From IMG/VR virus record IMGVR_UViG_3300047469_000397, positions 1 to 31,145 of that record: a DNA stretch of 31,145 bases; one strand, written 5' to 3'. The stretch is from a virus. Within the stretch, counting starts at the first letter, position 1; the number at the start of each line of letters is the position of its first letter. This document shows positions 1 to 6,924 of the stretch, in pieces. The position numbers were made by a program, and so were the translations under genes. The notes under the pieces are model-generated. The model worked only from the letters and a program-made list of their open reading frames with translations. It was not told the DNA's origin and did no database searches.

Positions 1-2
1 CG

Positions 3-182
3 TTGCCGATTGCGGCTCCAGCACCTGCTGCTCCGGCGTTGCCGATTGCGGCTCCAGCACCTGCTGCTCCGGCGTTGCCGATTGCGGCTCCAGCACCTGT
101 TCCTCCGGCGTTGCCGATTGCGGCTCCAGCACCTGTTCCTCCGGCGTTACCCATTGCGACGCCAGCTCCTGTGCCTCCAGCT
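3..182 (+). repeat. 36-bp tandem repeat, five copies
   Basis: Five consecutive 36-base units start at 3, 39, 75, 111 and 147. Units 1 and 2 share GCTGCTC in the variable part, units 3 and 4 share GTTCCTC, and unit 5 is the most diverged. The array continues to the left edge, so the copy number is not known. The period is a multiple of three, so gain or loss of units keeps the reading frame. Confidence 0.85.
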
Positions 183-209
183 TTGCCCGTAACATCAACA
201 CAACCTTAA
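3..209 (+). CDS. 3' end of a Pro/Ala-rich repeat protein (partial)
   Basis: This is the last 68 codons of a reading frame that is open to the window edge, so the true start lies upstream. It consists of a 12-residue unit, L-P-I-A-A-P-A-P-(A/V)-(A/P)-P-A, five times in a row, followed by a short tail LPVTSTQP and TAA at 207-209. Low-complexity Pro/Ala repeats of this kind usually form extended linkers or cell-wall spanning segments; no domain is visible to say which protein this is. Because the DNA unit is 36 bases long, all three forward frames stay open, and this frame is preferred for its regular composition and its stop after the last unit. It is probably host or island DNA to the left of the prophage. 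Confidence 0.5.
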   Translation: MPIAAPAPAAPALPIAAPAPAAPALPIAAPAPVPPALPIAAPAPVPPALPIATPAPVPPALPVTSTQP

Positions 210-293
210 GCGCTTTCGATAGATATCAACTCAAACAGTAGAAATGATTGATGTCACGATAGAAGTAATTTCATATTTTAGTGGGGGAAGTGC

Positions 294-1304
294 ATGGATT
301 TGCCTGGCGAAAAGTTAATTATTAGGATGTGGGAAACGCTTTCGGAAAAAGGGATTGGTGCGATTTTCAGGCCGAGCCAAACGCGTCGGGAAGGGATCGC
401 TAACATTGAAGTGCGTAGAGCTGAGATGTTAGTTTTGGCCCAAGCAGAGCATGAGGTAAAAGAAATACAAAGCGGCAATAAAAGCTTGGCTGACTTTTCT
501 CTAAAGATAGAGTTTGCTGGAAAAAATAATAGATCTGATGTCGTTAGTCGAGTAGAGCCTACACTTGATTTTGAATTTCTTGTAAATGATTCTAATAAGC
601 GAAAAGCCGCAGACTCACTTAGAAAAGAGATAAATGTTGTTAAGGCAATTATTCATGCTGAAGAGTTCGTATTGAATGATTCTCAGGAGCCGCCGAAGGA
701 AAAAGTTGACGAAGATTGGTTGTTTAGGTGGCGTGACTACGCAGGTGATGTTTCATCTAATGATATGCAAGGGCTCTGGGGTAGGTTATTAGCTGGTGAG
801 GTAAAGGCTCCGGGGAAGTATTCACTCCGCTGTTTAGAGTTCTTAAGGAACTTATCTCAGTCAGAGGCAAAGCTGATTGAAAGACTTTCATGTCTGTTGG
901 TTGAGGGGCTAGTCTGGAAGGGTGATAGAACTAATGAACTGCTGAGTTTTGATGAGCTTCTTGAATTGGAGAACCTGGGGGTCTTATCCGGTGTTAGCAC
1001 AGGAGGGTTGCAAAATAATACGTCCCTGCAGAAATCGAATGACAGATGGGTGCGAATTATAAGAGCTTCCAAGAAGTGTTTAATTGTAAGGCATGTCGAT
1101 AAGAACGAGAAAATCTCTTTGCTTGGCTATCGAGCGACAAAATTAGGAGAGCAGATAATATCCGTTGGTCGCTTGAGTGATGATGTTAAGTATCTTAATG
1201 AGATGGGGCGTTTTTTAATTTCAAAAGGTTTTAGTGTGTTGCTGGGTGACTATGTTGAAAGTGGAGATGCTACAAATTTTTCCAATGCTACTCAAATAGT
1301 TTAG
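294..1304 (+). CDS. DUF2806-family protein
   Basis: A 336-residue cytoplasmic protein with no signal peptide or membrane segment. The N-terminus (DLPGEKLIIRMWETLSEKGI, then a Q-T-R-R-E-G stretch and an acidic/basic helix with EMLVLAQAEHE) is what I recognise from the DUF2806 family; the biochemical role of that family is not known to me. ATG at 294 follows a GGGGGAAG ribosome binding site at 284-290. The gene is clearly AT-richer than the phage genes, with codons such as AAT, AAA and TTA common, which suggests a separate origin. It sits immediately outside the repressor gene, the place where lysogenic conversion genes are often found, but no terminator or attachment site separates it from either side. 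It could equally be a chromosomal island gene beside the insertion point. Confidence 0.6.
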   Translation: MDLPGEKLIIRMWETLSEKGIGAIFRPSQTRREGIANIEVRRAEMLVLAQAEHEVKEIQSGNKSLADFSLKIEFAGKNNRSDVVSRVEPTLDFEFLVNDSNKRKAADSLRKEINVVKAIIHAEEFVLNDSQEPPKEKVDEDWLFRWRDYAGDVSSNDMQGLWGRLLAGEVKAPGKYSLRCLEFLRNLSQSEAKLIERLSCLLVEGLVWKGDRTNELLSFDELLELENLGVLSGVSTGGLQNNTSLQKSNDRWVRIIRASKKCLIVRHVDKNEKISLLGYRATKLGEQIISVGRLSDDVKYLNEMGRFLISKGFSVLLGDYVESGDATNFSNATQIV

Positions 1305-1333
1305 ATCCGGCATTCAGAGGTAAGTTTGAGAGG

Positions 1334-2065
1334 TTATTCAGGGATGAATGAACCTACAACTTTCCCGCAAATGTGGGTTTCCTCCGTAATGTCAATGATT
1401 GGATATTGCGGATTGATTGGACGTAAGAACTGCCTTCCAGCGTCTTCCACTAGTACTTTGAATGTAGCTTCGTTAGTGCGCGGAACCCTAGCAATCACTC
1501 GATCTCCTGTCTTGGTTTCGGCTTCGGGATCAACAAAGATGATGCAGCCAGTGGGATAGCTTCGTCCCGGCCCGGGATTCGTCATCGAATCGCCGAGAAC
1601 TTTTAGTGCATATCCATGATTGCTGATCGGAACAGGGCAAGATAACCAAGAGTCGGCATCGTAGGATTCGAAATTTGAAACTGCCTCGCACCATGCGCCT
1701 GCTTGAACCCAAGAAATCAAAGGGACCTTGCCAAATCGCTGGTTGATTTCGCTGACATTGCTCTCATCACTAACGACCAACTGGCGCACATTGCTTTCTC
1801 CAATCAGCCCCTTTGGAAGCACGCCATATTCAAGCCATTCCCGACGCACTTTCAGCCAAGAGCAAAGAGCAACCATGCTGTCCGCTTCCGCCATGGCTTC
1901 GCCGTTCAGCCACTTGCTGATCGCCTGAGTAGTCTTATCCACTCCCAAACTCTTCAATTGACGATGGATGTCCACGCCACGACCCCGGCTACGTACGCCG
2001 GCATCGTCGAGAGCTTCGTGTAGGCGCGAGCTAAAAGCAGCGCGTAATACGTTTTTATCAACCAT
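1334..2065 (-). CDS. Phage repressor, LexA/CI type with S24 autoprotease domain
   Basis: This 243-residue repressor keeps the early promoters shut in the lysogen. Residues 1-85 are the DNA-binding part, with a helix-turn-helix around 33-60 (IHRQLKSLGVDKTTQAISKW). Residues 114-243 are a peptidase S24 domain with the Ala122-Gly123 cleavage site in SWVQAGAW, nucleophile Ser160 in GDSM and general base Lys203 in ATFKV. This is the RecA-stimulated self-cleavage apparatus of LexA, lambda CI and the pyocin regulator PrtR, so the prophage should be SOS inducible. The ATG at 2065 is chosen because it begins the conserved N-terminus; the frame is open further upstream through the operator region but nothing there looks like protein. 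No good Shine-Dalgarno sequence precedes it. The gene diverges from the Cro-like gene across the 2066-2144 control region. Confidence 0.9.
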   Translation of the reverse strand: MVDKNVLRAAFSSRLHEALDDAGVRSRGRGVDIHRQLKSLGVDKTTQAISKWLNGEAMAEADSMVALCSWLKVRREWLEYGVLPKGLIGESNVRQLVVSDESNVSEINQRFGKVPLISWVQAGAWCEAVSNFESYDADSWLSCPVPISNHGYALKVLGDSMTNPGPGRSYPTGCIIFVDPEAETKTGDRVIARVPRTNEATFKVLVEDAGRQFLRPINPQYPIIDITEETHICGKVVGSFIPE

Positions 2066-2099
2066 AGGTTGAGAGTGCCACGGAGCTTGCGCAATAGTC

Positions 2100-2130
2100 A
2101 GTTGATGTTTAATATCAACTCCGAGTTGAT
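2100..2130. promoter_or_regulatory. Operator-like repeats between repressor and Cro-like gene
   Basis: AGTTGAT at 2100-2106 and ATATCAACT at 2112-2120 form an almost perfect inverted repeat, and a third half-site, GAGTTGAT, follows at 2123-2130, immediately before the Cro-like gene. In this divergent position they are the natural binding sites for the repressor and the Cro-like protein. Promoter matches overlapping them are weak on both strands (for example TTGATA at 2118-2113 on the minus strand), so exact start points cannot be given. Confidence 0.6.
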
Positions 2131-2144
2131 AAATGGAGGTTGCC

Positions 2145-2405
2145 ATGTTGGACCCCGCAGATTTTCCGAACGCCATTGCGTTTGCTTTTGAGTCAGTCGG
2201 CGGCATTGGGGCCGCGGCTAAGGTTTGCGACAGGAGTTATCAGGCATTGAACAAGTGGCGTCAGGCAGCAAGCCTGCCGCGAACCGACTACACCGGTGAA
2301 ACCCAATATGCTGTGCTTTTGGCAGCAGCCGCAAAGCAGAAGGGCAACTCGTTCGAGTCCACCTGGTTGCTCAATGCATCTGCACCACAGAAGGCTGTTG
2401 CATAG
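2145..2405 (+). CDS. Cro/YdaS-like DNA-binding protein
   Basis: An 86-residue protein encoded opposite the repressor. Residues 10-45 (FAFESVGGIGAAAKVCDRSY followed by QALNKWR) read as a helix-turn-helix of the YdaS/Cro kind: GG-I-AAAKV-D-SYQALNKW is the usual pattern in which a residue series after the glycine pair forms the first helix and QALNKW the recognition helix. By position it should compete with the repressor for the operators at 2100-2130 and commit the phage to lytic growth. The start is taken at ATG 2145, five bases after GGAGG at 2135-2139; an upstream in-frame ATG at 2133 overlaps that ribosome binding site and is less likely. Confidence 0.75.
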   Translation: MLDPADFPNAIAFAFESVGGIGAAAKVCDRSYQALNKWRQAASLPRTDYTGETQYAVLLAAAAKQKGNSFESTWLLNASAPQKAVA

Positions 2406-2477
2406 CATAGTCAGAAAAAAGGCGACCCAAAGGCCGCCCAGTTCCTCCCGGCACGCACCACCACAGCGCTGTCGGGT

Positions 2478-2635
2478 CGCGGTAAAGATAGACGGGCACA
2501 CCACATGCAGACCGTCGTTCTTTACCGCGCTTTCCAAAGCACGGATGCCTTGGTGTTGCTGCCTTTTCCACCACAGATTGGGCAGTTGTTGCGCCAGAGG
2601 TGAACGACGGATCGTTCTCCTCGGCACGGTGCCGG
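2478..2635 (+). ncRNA. Candidate structured RNA in the cro-cII gap
   Basis: The 336-base gap 2406-2741 has no convincing gene but carries three inverted repeats in a row. The first pairs CGCGGTAAAG (2478-2487) with CTTTACCGCG (2520-2529) and nests GACGG (2491-2495) with CCGTC (2512-2516) across a symmetrical 3x3 internal loop. The second is GAACGA/TCGTTC (2603-2608/2613-2618). The third is CGGCAC-G-GTGCCG (2623-2635). They would lie in the leader of the CII-like operon. Whether this is an independent small RNA, a leader structure or chance cannot be told from one sequence, and the strand is assumed from the surrounding operon. Confidence 0.3.
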
Positions 2636-2741
2636 TGTCGATCCTGAAGATCTAGCCGGCGTTTGGGCCCTTTCAAGCCACGCGGCAAATGTATCACCAC
2701 TACATGTCGCGAGGCACTGGCAACCTGTAAGGATTAATGCC

Positions 2742-3260
2742 ATGAGCCGAATCGCTCTGAGTTCTGTAGAACGGGCGCAGCGGGAAATCCTGCCGCTCGA
2801 TTTAGCGCTTTACCATGCTGCCCGGGACTATCCCGGCGGTGCCGCTGCAATCGCCGCCACCACCGGCAGAAACGCCACAACGCTGCAGCACAAACTGTCG
2901 CCAACCCATCCCAGCCACACCGTGAATATTCAGGAATTTGGCGAGATCCTGGAGCTGACCAAGGACCGCCGCATTCTGGATGCGGTGCACGCGTTAGTGG
3001 GGGATACGACTTGGCAGGAACTGGCTGAGGCGTACACCAACGACATGCCTGAAACTTTGACCACCGGCATTGCTGAGTATTTTCGGCAGGTGGCGGACTT
3101 GGCTGAGACTTGGGCCAAGAGCATTGGCGACGGTGTGGTGACTGACCATGAATTGGCCGCGATTCGCCTGCAGGTGTTTCGCGGCATTCAAGGGCTGCTG
3201 GGGATGTTCAACCGCGCGACTTACGTCAACCAGACAACGCGGGGGGCCGACCATGGCTGA
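2742..3260 (+). CDS. CII-like phage regulatory protein (CP76 family)
   Basis: A 172-residue protein matching the phage regulatory CII family found in P2-like and related phages. Residues 18-60 (LALYHAARDYPGGAAAIAAT, then GRNATTLQHKLSP) form the typical start, where the helix-turn-helix lies, followed by a segment on a region TKDRRILDAVHALVGDTTW. The C-terminal half (105-160) is a helical segment probably used for oligomerisation. In the family the role is transcriptional control at the lysis-lysogeny decision. ATG 2742 follows TAAGGA at 2728-2733. The gene heads the early operon and overlaps the next gene by 8 bases, so the two are probably translationally coupled. Confidence 0.8.
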   Translation: MSRIALSSVERAQREILPLDLALYHAARDYPGGAAAIAATTGRNATTLQHKLSPTHPSHTVNIQEFGEILELTKDRRILDAVHALVGDTTWQELAEAYTNDMPETLTTGIAEYFRQVADLAETWAKSIGDGVVTDHELAAIRLQVFRGIQGLLGMFNRATYVNQTTRGADHG

Positions 3261-3480
3261 CATCGCAGACTTTGCGAATGACCTGGTGCAGGAGCGACTT
3301 GACCAGGCGCTGGCTGCTCGAAACGCAGTCAAGCCTGTGACAGCCGCTCACTCTTTCATGTACTGCGAAAACTGCGAGGAGCCTATCCCCGAAGCTCGTC
3401 GTCTAGCTGTGCAAGGGTGCATTTACTGCGTGTCCTGTCAGGCGGTTGATGAAGTGTTGGAGGCTCGACATGCTCGATGA
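3253..3480 (+). CDS. Small C4 zinc-finger protein, TraR/DksA type
   Basis: A 75-residue protein whose residues 38-58 carry the arrangement C-E-N-C-(x)n-C-I-Y-C-V-S-C, the four-cysteine zinc finger of the TraR/DksA family, preceded by EEPIPEARR, also characteristic. Phage TraR-like proteins bind the secondary channel of RNA polymerase and change promoter choice without ppGpp; that role is known for the family and inferred here. ATG 3253 lies within the end of the CII-like gene (8-base overlap), and the next gene starts inside this one (3470), so the three genes form one tightly packed operon. Confidence 0.8.
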   Translation: MADIADFANDLVQERLDQALAARNAVKPVTAAHSFMYCENCEEPIPEARRLAVQGCIYCVSCQAVDEVLEARHAR

Positions 3481-5689
3481 AGTTCTCGGTCAGTTCGCAG
3501 ACTACGGTCTTGAGCCTGAGCAGCCGTTGATCTTCGGCAAGCTGACTCGATGCAAGACCTCCCAAGACAAGGGGAAGGAAAAAAACGGTTGGTACGTTAT
3601 CCACGAGCATCGCACCGAGAAGAATGAAACGCTGATCTTCGGCAGCTTCGGTGATTGGCGTTCGGGCGAGACGCAGAAGATTAAGCTCAAGGCCGGACGG
3701 ATGTCACCCGAAGAGCGCGAGGTCATGCGTGCTCGACAAGAAGACGCTAAGCGCCGCGCTGCTGAGATCGCGGCCAATGCGGCACGTCGAGCGGCGAACC
3801 GAGCTGCGGGGCTGTTCAAACGCATGTCGGAGAAGGGCCGTAGCGACTATCTGGATCGAAAGCAGATCGTCGGTTTTGGCGTTCGTTACGCACCGCGCTC
3901 CGGCGCGTTTTTGGTGCCTATGTGCAATGTGCGGGACCAGATCGTCGGCCTGCAGGTGGTGTTTCCAGCCAAGCAGGAAGACACCGGACGGGATAAATCC
4001 TACTGGCCCTATGGCATGTCGAAAGAGGGCGCCTTTCACTTGGTCGGTCCACACCCGGAGCCGGGCGAGCCGGTGCTGGTGTGTGAAGGCTATGCCACGG
4101 GCGCAAGCCTGCACATGGCGACGTCGCTGACAGTGGCTATCGCCTTCGACGCGGGCAACTTGTTGGTGGTCTGCAAGGCCATGCGTGAGCGTTTCCCGGG
4201 CTGTCCGCTGATTGTCTGTCGCGACGATGACTGGAAGACCAAGCGCCCGAATGGCGATGCCTGGAACCCGGGTGAAGAGAAGGCCAACAACGCGGCGTTA
4301 ATCGTTGGTGGCCAGGTGGTCGCGCCGATCTTTTCCGGTGAGCGAGAAGACAAGTGGACGGACTTCAATGACCTGCATGTTGCCGAAGGCTTGGAGGCTG
4401 TTCGCCGTCAAGTGTTGTCGGTAGTCAAGCCACCGGCAGCAGGTGGTTGGAAAGATCAATTGGCCCGAACCGAAAGCGGCGCCCTGATCGTGCACATGCA
4501 GAATGTCGAGCTGATTCTCGGCAACGACGAACGCTGGGCCGGTGTGATCACTTATAGCGCCTTCAGCTCGAAGATCGTCAAGTTACGATCTGCGCCTTAT
4601 GGCGGCGGTACGGGCGACTGGGCCGACATCGATGACGTTCGGGTGATGAAGTGGCTCGCACAGCAATACAACCTGCGGGTTAAGTCGACTCAAGTGATTG
4701 AGGCGGTGAGCGTTGTGGCCCATGACCATGCGTTTCATCCGGTGCGGGAGTATCTGAGCAAGCTCGAATGGGATCGTGTGCCTAGGCTGGATAGTTGGCT
4801 CACGGATGTCATGGGCGTTCAGGCCAGCGACTACTCGGCCAAGGTCGGTAAGCGTTGGATGTTGTCGGCGGTGGGACGGGTGATGAAGCCCGGCTGCAAG
4901 GCTGACTCGGTGATGATTCTTGAGGGCGCGCAGGGGGCTGGTAAGTCGACAGCGATGAGCATCCTTGGCGGTGAGTGGTTTATGGATACGCCTTTCGCTT
5001 TGGGTGACAAGGACGGGTTTCAGGCGATTCGCGGCAAATGGATTGTCGAGCTGGGGGAGCTGGACAGCTTCAACAAGGCTGAAAGCACCAAGGCCAAGCA
5101 GTTCTTCTCGGCGTCGACCGATACGTACCGCGAGAGCTACGGCCGCAGAACGAACGACGTGCCGCGCCAGTGTGTGTTCGTGGGTACGACCAACCAGGAC
5201 GAGTACCTCAAGGACGCCACCGGCAACCGGCGTTATTGGCCGGTGGCCTGTACCAAGGTTGATCTGGAAAAACTGCGCGAGATTCGCGACCAGCTCTGGG
5301 CTGAAGCGATGTTCTGTTATGAGGCGGGCGACATCTGGTGGGTAACGCCAGGTGAAGCACCAATGTTCGCCGAGGCACAGGACGAACGCTTTGTTGTGGA
5401 CGAATGGGAAGGGCCAATCCTGACATGGTTGGAGGAGTCGCAGATCGGTGAAACCACCTCAGGCAGTGAAGTACTGACCAATGCGCTGAAGCTCGACTTT
5501 GGTCACTGGGGCAAGCCAGAACAAATGCGCGTCGGGGCAATCATGCATCGTCTCGGTTGGCGGCGAACACGTATGCCGCCTTTGGTGAAGAGTGGGCAGC
5601 GTCCGTGGGCTTACAAGAAACCCGCAGGATGGGGCGGCGCTTCGGCGTTGAAGGTGGAACCGATTGAGGAGCCATGCTTCGGTGATTAA
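3470..5689 (+). CDS. Primase-helicase: TOPRIM domain fused to VapE-type helicase
   Basis: A 739-residue replication protein. Residues 80-125 are a long Arg/Ala-rich helix. Around 195-260 lies a TOPRIM primase fold, with the catalytic glutamate Glu206 in LVCEGYATG and an acidic DDD cluster near 251-253 in LIVCRDDDW. From about 380 to 680 there is a virulence-associated-E (VapE/D5-like) superfamily 3 helicase: Walker A GAQGAGKST with Lys492, Walker B ELGELDSF, sensor stretch VFVGTTNQ, and an arginine-finger-like GNRRYW. It should make primers and unwind DNA at the phage origin, like the alpha protein of P4. ATG 3470 follows GGAGG at 3459-3463; the frame is open 24 bases further up but lacks a ribosome site. 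It overlaps the zinc-finger gene by 11 bases and the next gene by 8. Repeats 380 bases after its end may be its origin. Confidence 0.88.
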   Translation: MLDEVLGQFADYGLEPEQPLIFGKLTRCKTSQDKGKEKNGWYVIHEHRTEKNETLIFGSFGDWRSGETQKIKLKAGRMSPEEREVMRARQEDAKRRAAEIAANAARRAANRAAGLFKRMSEKGRSDYLDRKQIVGFGVRYAPRSGAFLVPMCNVRDQIVGLQVVFPAKQEDTGRDKSYWPYGMSKEGAFHLVGPHPEPGEPVLVCEGYATGASLHMATSLTVAIAFDAGNLLVVCKAMRERFPGCPLIVCRDDDWKTKRPNGDAWNPGEEKANNAALIVGGQVVAPIFSGEREDKWTDFNDLHVAEGLEAVRRQVLSVVKPPAAGGWKDQLARTESGALIVHMQNVELILGNDERWAGVITYSAFSSKIVKLRSAPYGGGTGDWADIDDVRVMKWLAQQYNLRVKSTQVIEAVSVVAHDHAFHPVREYLSKLEWDRVPRLDSWLTDVMGVQASDYSAKVGKRWMLSAVGRVMKPGCKADSVMILEGAQGAGKSTAMSILGGEWFMDTPFALGDKDGFQAIRGKWIVELGELDSFNKAESTKAKQFFSASTDTYRESYGRRTNDVPRQCVFVGTTNQDEYLKDATGNRRYWPVACTKVDLEKLREIRDQLWAEAMFCYEAGDIWWVTPGEAPMFAEAQDERFVVDEWEGPILTWLEESQIGETTSGSEVLTNALKLDFGHWGKPEQMRVGAIMHRLGWRRTRMPPLVKSGQRPWAYKKPAGWGGASALKVEPIEEPCFGD

Positions 5690-6047
5690 GCGAATTGATG
5701 AAATGCTCAAACTTTGGGCCGAGGATCTGCACTCGCCGATGACCACGTCCTTCGGTGGGGCGAGCGGCGGCAACATGATCGCCATGTTGATGGAGTGCAA
5801 AGGGGAGCTGATTCGGGGTACTCGCGGCAGCCGGGTGCTGCTGGATGAATCGGCAGACATTGAACTGATCGTAAACAAGCACCTGCCACCGCAGTTGTCG
5901 GTGGTGGTGTGGGAGCACTACTGCAATCACGAGAGCTTCCTGTCGCAGAAAATCACGCATTGCGGCTGCTGCCGTAAAACCTATTACGAGCGCTTGCATG
6001 AGGCTCATGAGTACATTGCCGGCATGTTGATGGGGAAAGCTGCGTGA
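5682..6047 (+). CDS. Sigma-region-4-like protein, possible antiterminator Q
   Basis: A 121-residue protein. Residues 72-115 (LPPQLSVVVWEHYCNHESFL, then a turn and RKTYYERLHEAHEYI) read as a sigma-70 region 4-like helix-turn-helix in which RKTYYERLHEAH is the recognition helix; a CGCC cysteine group lies in the turn. This pattern fits the antiterminator Q proteins of lambda-like phages, which load onto RNA polymerase at the late promoter. Position supports it: the last early gene, followed by a long non-coding region, a terminator and the holin. The start is taken as GTG 5682, 10 bases after GAGGAG (5666-5671) and overlapping the primase gene by 8 bases; TTG 5664 would place the ribosome site inside the gene. 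It might instead be another late regulator. Confidence 0.55.
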   Translation: MIKRIDEMLKLWAEDLHSPMTTSFGGASGGNMIAMLMECKGELIRGTRGSRVLLDESADIELIVNKHLPPQLSVVVWEHYCNHESFLSQKITHCGCCRKTYYERLHEAHEYIAGMLMGKAA

Positions 6048-6071
6048 CCCCAGGCATGACTCCGGCAGTTG

Positions 6072-6350
6072 TTGTCCCACTGGCCCGCCTTGTCCCACTG
6101 CGTTTTAACGTAGTGGGACAAGCGCGGGCCGCGTCGTTGCTGGGCTGTCCCACCGTCCCGCCTGTTGGAGTCTCCCGCCCATGTGAGCGAAGCGGGTACC
6201 AGCACGCGCCCGTGGCGCGCACGCGTGTTATTCAATTCCTTTCTTTACACGAGAAAGAAGATAGAAAAGTAGGACTGTGGGGCGACGCCCCGAATTTAGG
6301 CACTCTCAGGCGTCCCACTTCGATTATGAAAGGTGGGACAGATGGGACAA
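6072..6350. repeat. Bidirectional GTCCCAC repeat cluster with AT-rich core; candidate replication origin
   Basis: The 7-base word GTCCCAC occurs exactly at 6074, 6092, 6147 and 6312, and its complement GTGGGAC at 6113 and 6333. Near copies lie at 6155 (GTCCCGC) and 6343 (TGGGAC). Most copies share the longer form TGTCCCAC. The copies form a left group (6074-6161) and a right group (6312-6348), with an AT-rich stretch between them at about 6226-6270. Iterons around an AT-rich unwinding element beside a primase-helicase gene are the layout of phage and plasmid origins such as that of P4. The function is inferred. Operators or a late-promoter control region are alternatives. Confidence 0.45.
6082..6130. 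repeat. Long near-perfect palindrome inside the repeat cluster
   Basis: GGCCCGCCTTGTCCCACTG (6082-6100) pairs with a downstream complement (CAGCGC-type arm, 6109-6130) around TTTTAA, giving about 20 paired positions with one unpaired base and one mismatch. Two of the GTCCCAC words form the heart of the stem. No T-tract follows on the plus strand, so it is not a standard terminator. It may be a protein-binding cruciform site or an RNA hairpin in the late leader. Confidence 0.7.
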
Positions 6351-6530
6351 CGCCACAGCAACTGATAGCCGAGGTGGTGTATTCACCGACATTGCCTAGG
6401 CGTTCACCCTGCGTTACCCACATATTCACCGGGTGGCATTAAAGTGGGGTTGCTGCCAGTAAATTCGACCTGTAAAAAGTAGTCATCTTCGATAGGTGCG
6501 ACCGCAGAGATCGGCATGCACCACACACCA

Positions 6531-6555
6531 AACCCGGCCATTACGCCGGGTTTTT
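6531..6555 (+). terminator. Rho-independent terminator before the holin gene
   Basis: AACCCGGC (6531-6538) pairs with GCCGGGTT (6545-6552) around a CATTAC loop, and five T residues run 6551-6555. It ends 19 bases before the holin start. If the upstream protein is a Q antiterminator, this occupies the place of the lambda tR' terminator, which Q must override to express lysis and head genes. Confidence 0.75.
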
Positions 6556-6574
6556 GCGTTTATGGGGTAGGGCG

Positions 6575-6919
6575 ATGACGAATGAGCAGCAAGCGCTGGC
6601 AGAGATGCCGATCTGGTTAGTGATCGTCCTGGCCTTGGTAGGCGGTGTATCGGGTGAGATGTGGCGAGCCGATAAGGACGGGGCGCGGGGCTGGGCATTG
6701 TTGAGGCGCCTGGCACTTCGGTCCGGTGCCTGCATTGTCTGCGGAGTGTCAGCGATGATGCTGATGATCGGCGCTGGTATGACGATCTGGACGGCCGGCA
6801 GCTTGGGTTGCCTGACCGCAATGGCGGGTGCCGATGTTGCCATTGGGTTGTACGAACGCTGGGCCGCCAAGCGGTTGGGCGTTTGCGAAGTGCCACCTGC
6901 AGGTGGGGAGCAGGGGTGA
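6575..6919 (+). CDS. Holin
   Basis: A 114-residue membrane protein that would form the lesions through which the endolysin escapes and thereby time lysis. One hydrophobic segment covers residues 11-28 (MPIWLVIVLALVGGVSG), and a longer one covers roughly 52-92 (ACIVCGVSAMMLMIGAGMTI and the Gly/Ala-rich continuation), enough for one or two more helices; the C-terminus is charged. ATG 6575 is 7 bases after GGGGTAGGG, a poor but purine-rich site; an upstream TTG is ignored. The holin is separated from the endolysin by 22 kb, placed at the front of the late operon before the terminase, an arrangement common in Pseudomonas prophages and R-pyocin loci. A terminator lies directly before it. Confidence 0.75.
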   Translation: MTNEQQALAEMPIWLVIVLALVGGVSGEMWRADKDGARGWALLRRLALRSGACIVCGVSAMMLMIGAGMTIWTAGSLGCLTAMAGADVAIGLYERWAAKRLGVCEVPPAGGEQG

Positions 6920-6924
6920 TGCTC

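Noticed and set aside
1305-1333. Possible attachment core between the DUF2806 and repressor genes
   Set aside because: I compared it by eye with 29980-30010 and found no shared direct repeat of convincing length.
2193-2743. Minus-strand frames between the Cro-like and CII-like genes, one with CPICGG
   Set aside because: Three overlapping frames compete, all with Cys/Trp/Arg-rich, non-protein-like composition. The single C-P-x-C pair is not a complete zinc finger, and the region has hairpins that suggest RNA or control function.
6044-6442. Plus-strand frame of 132 codons after the Q-like gene
   Set aside because: It reads through the GTCCCAC repeats and the 49-base palindrome, has unusual composition (many Pro, Arg, Thr), and has no domain. 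The stretch is better explained as a control or origin region.
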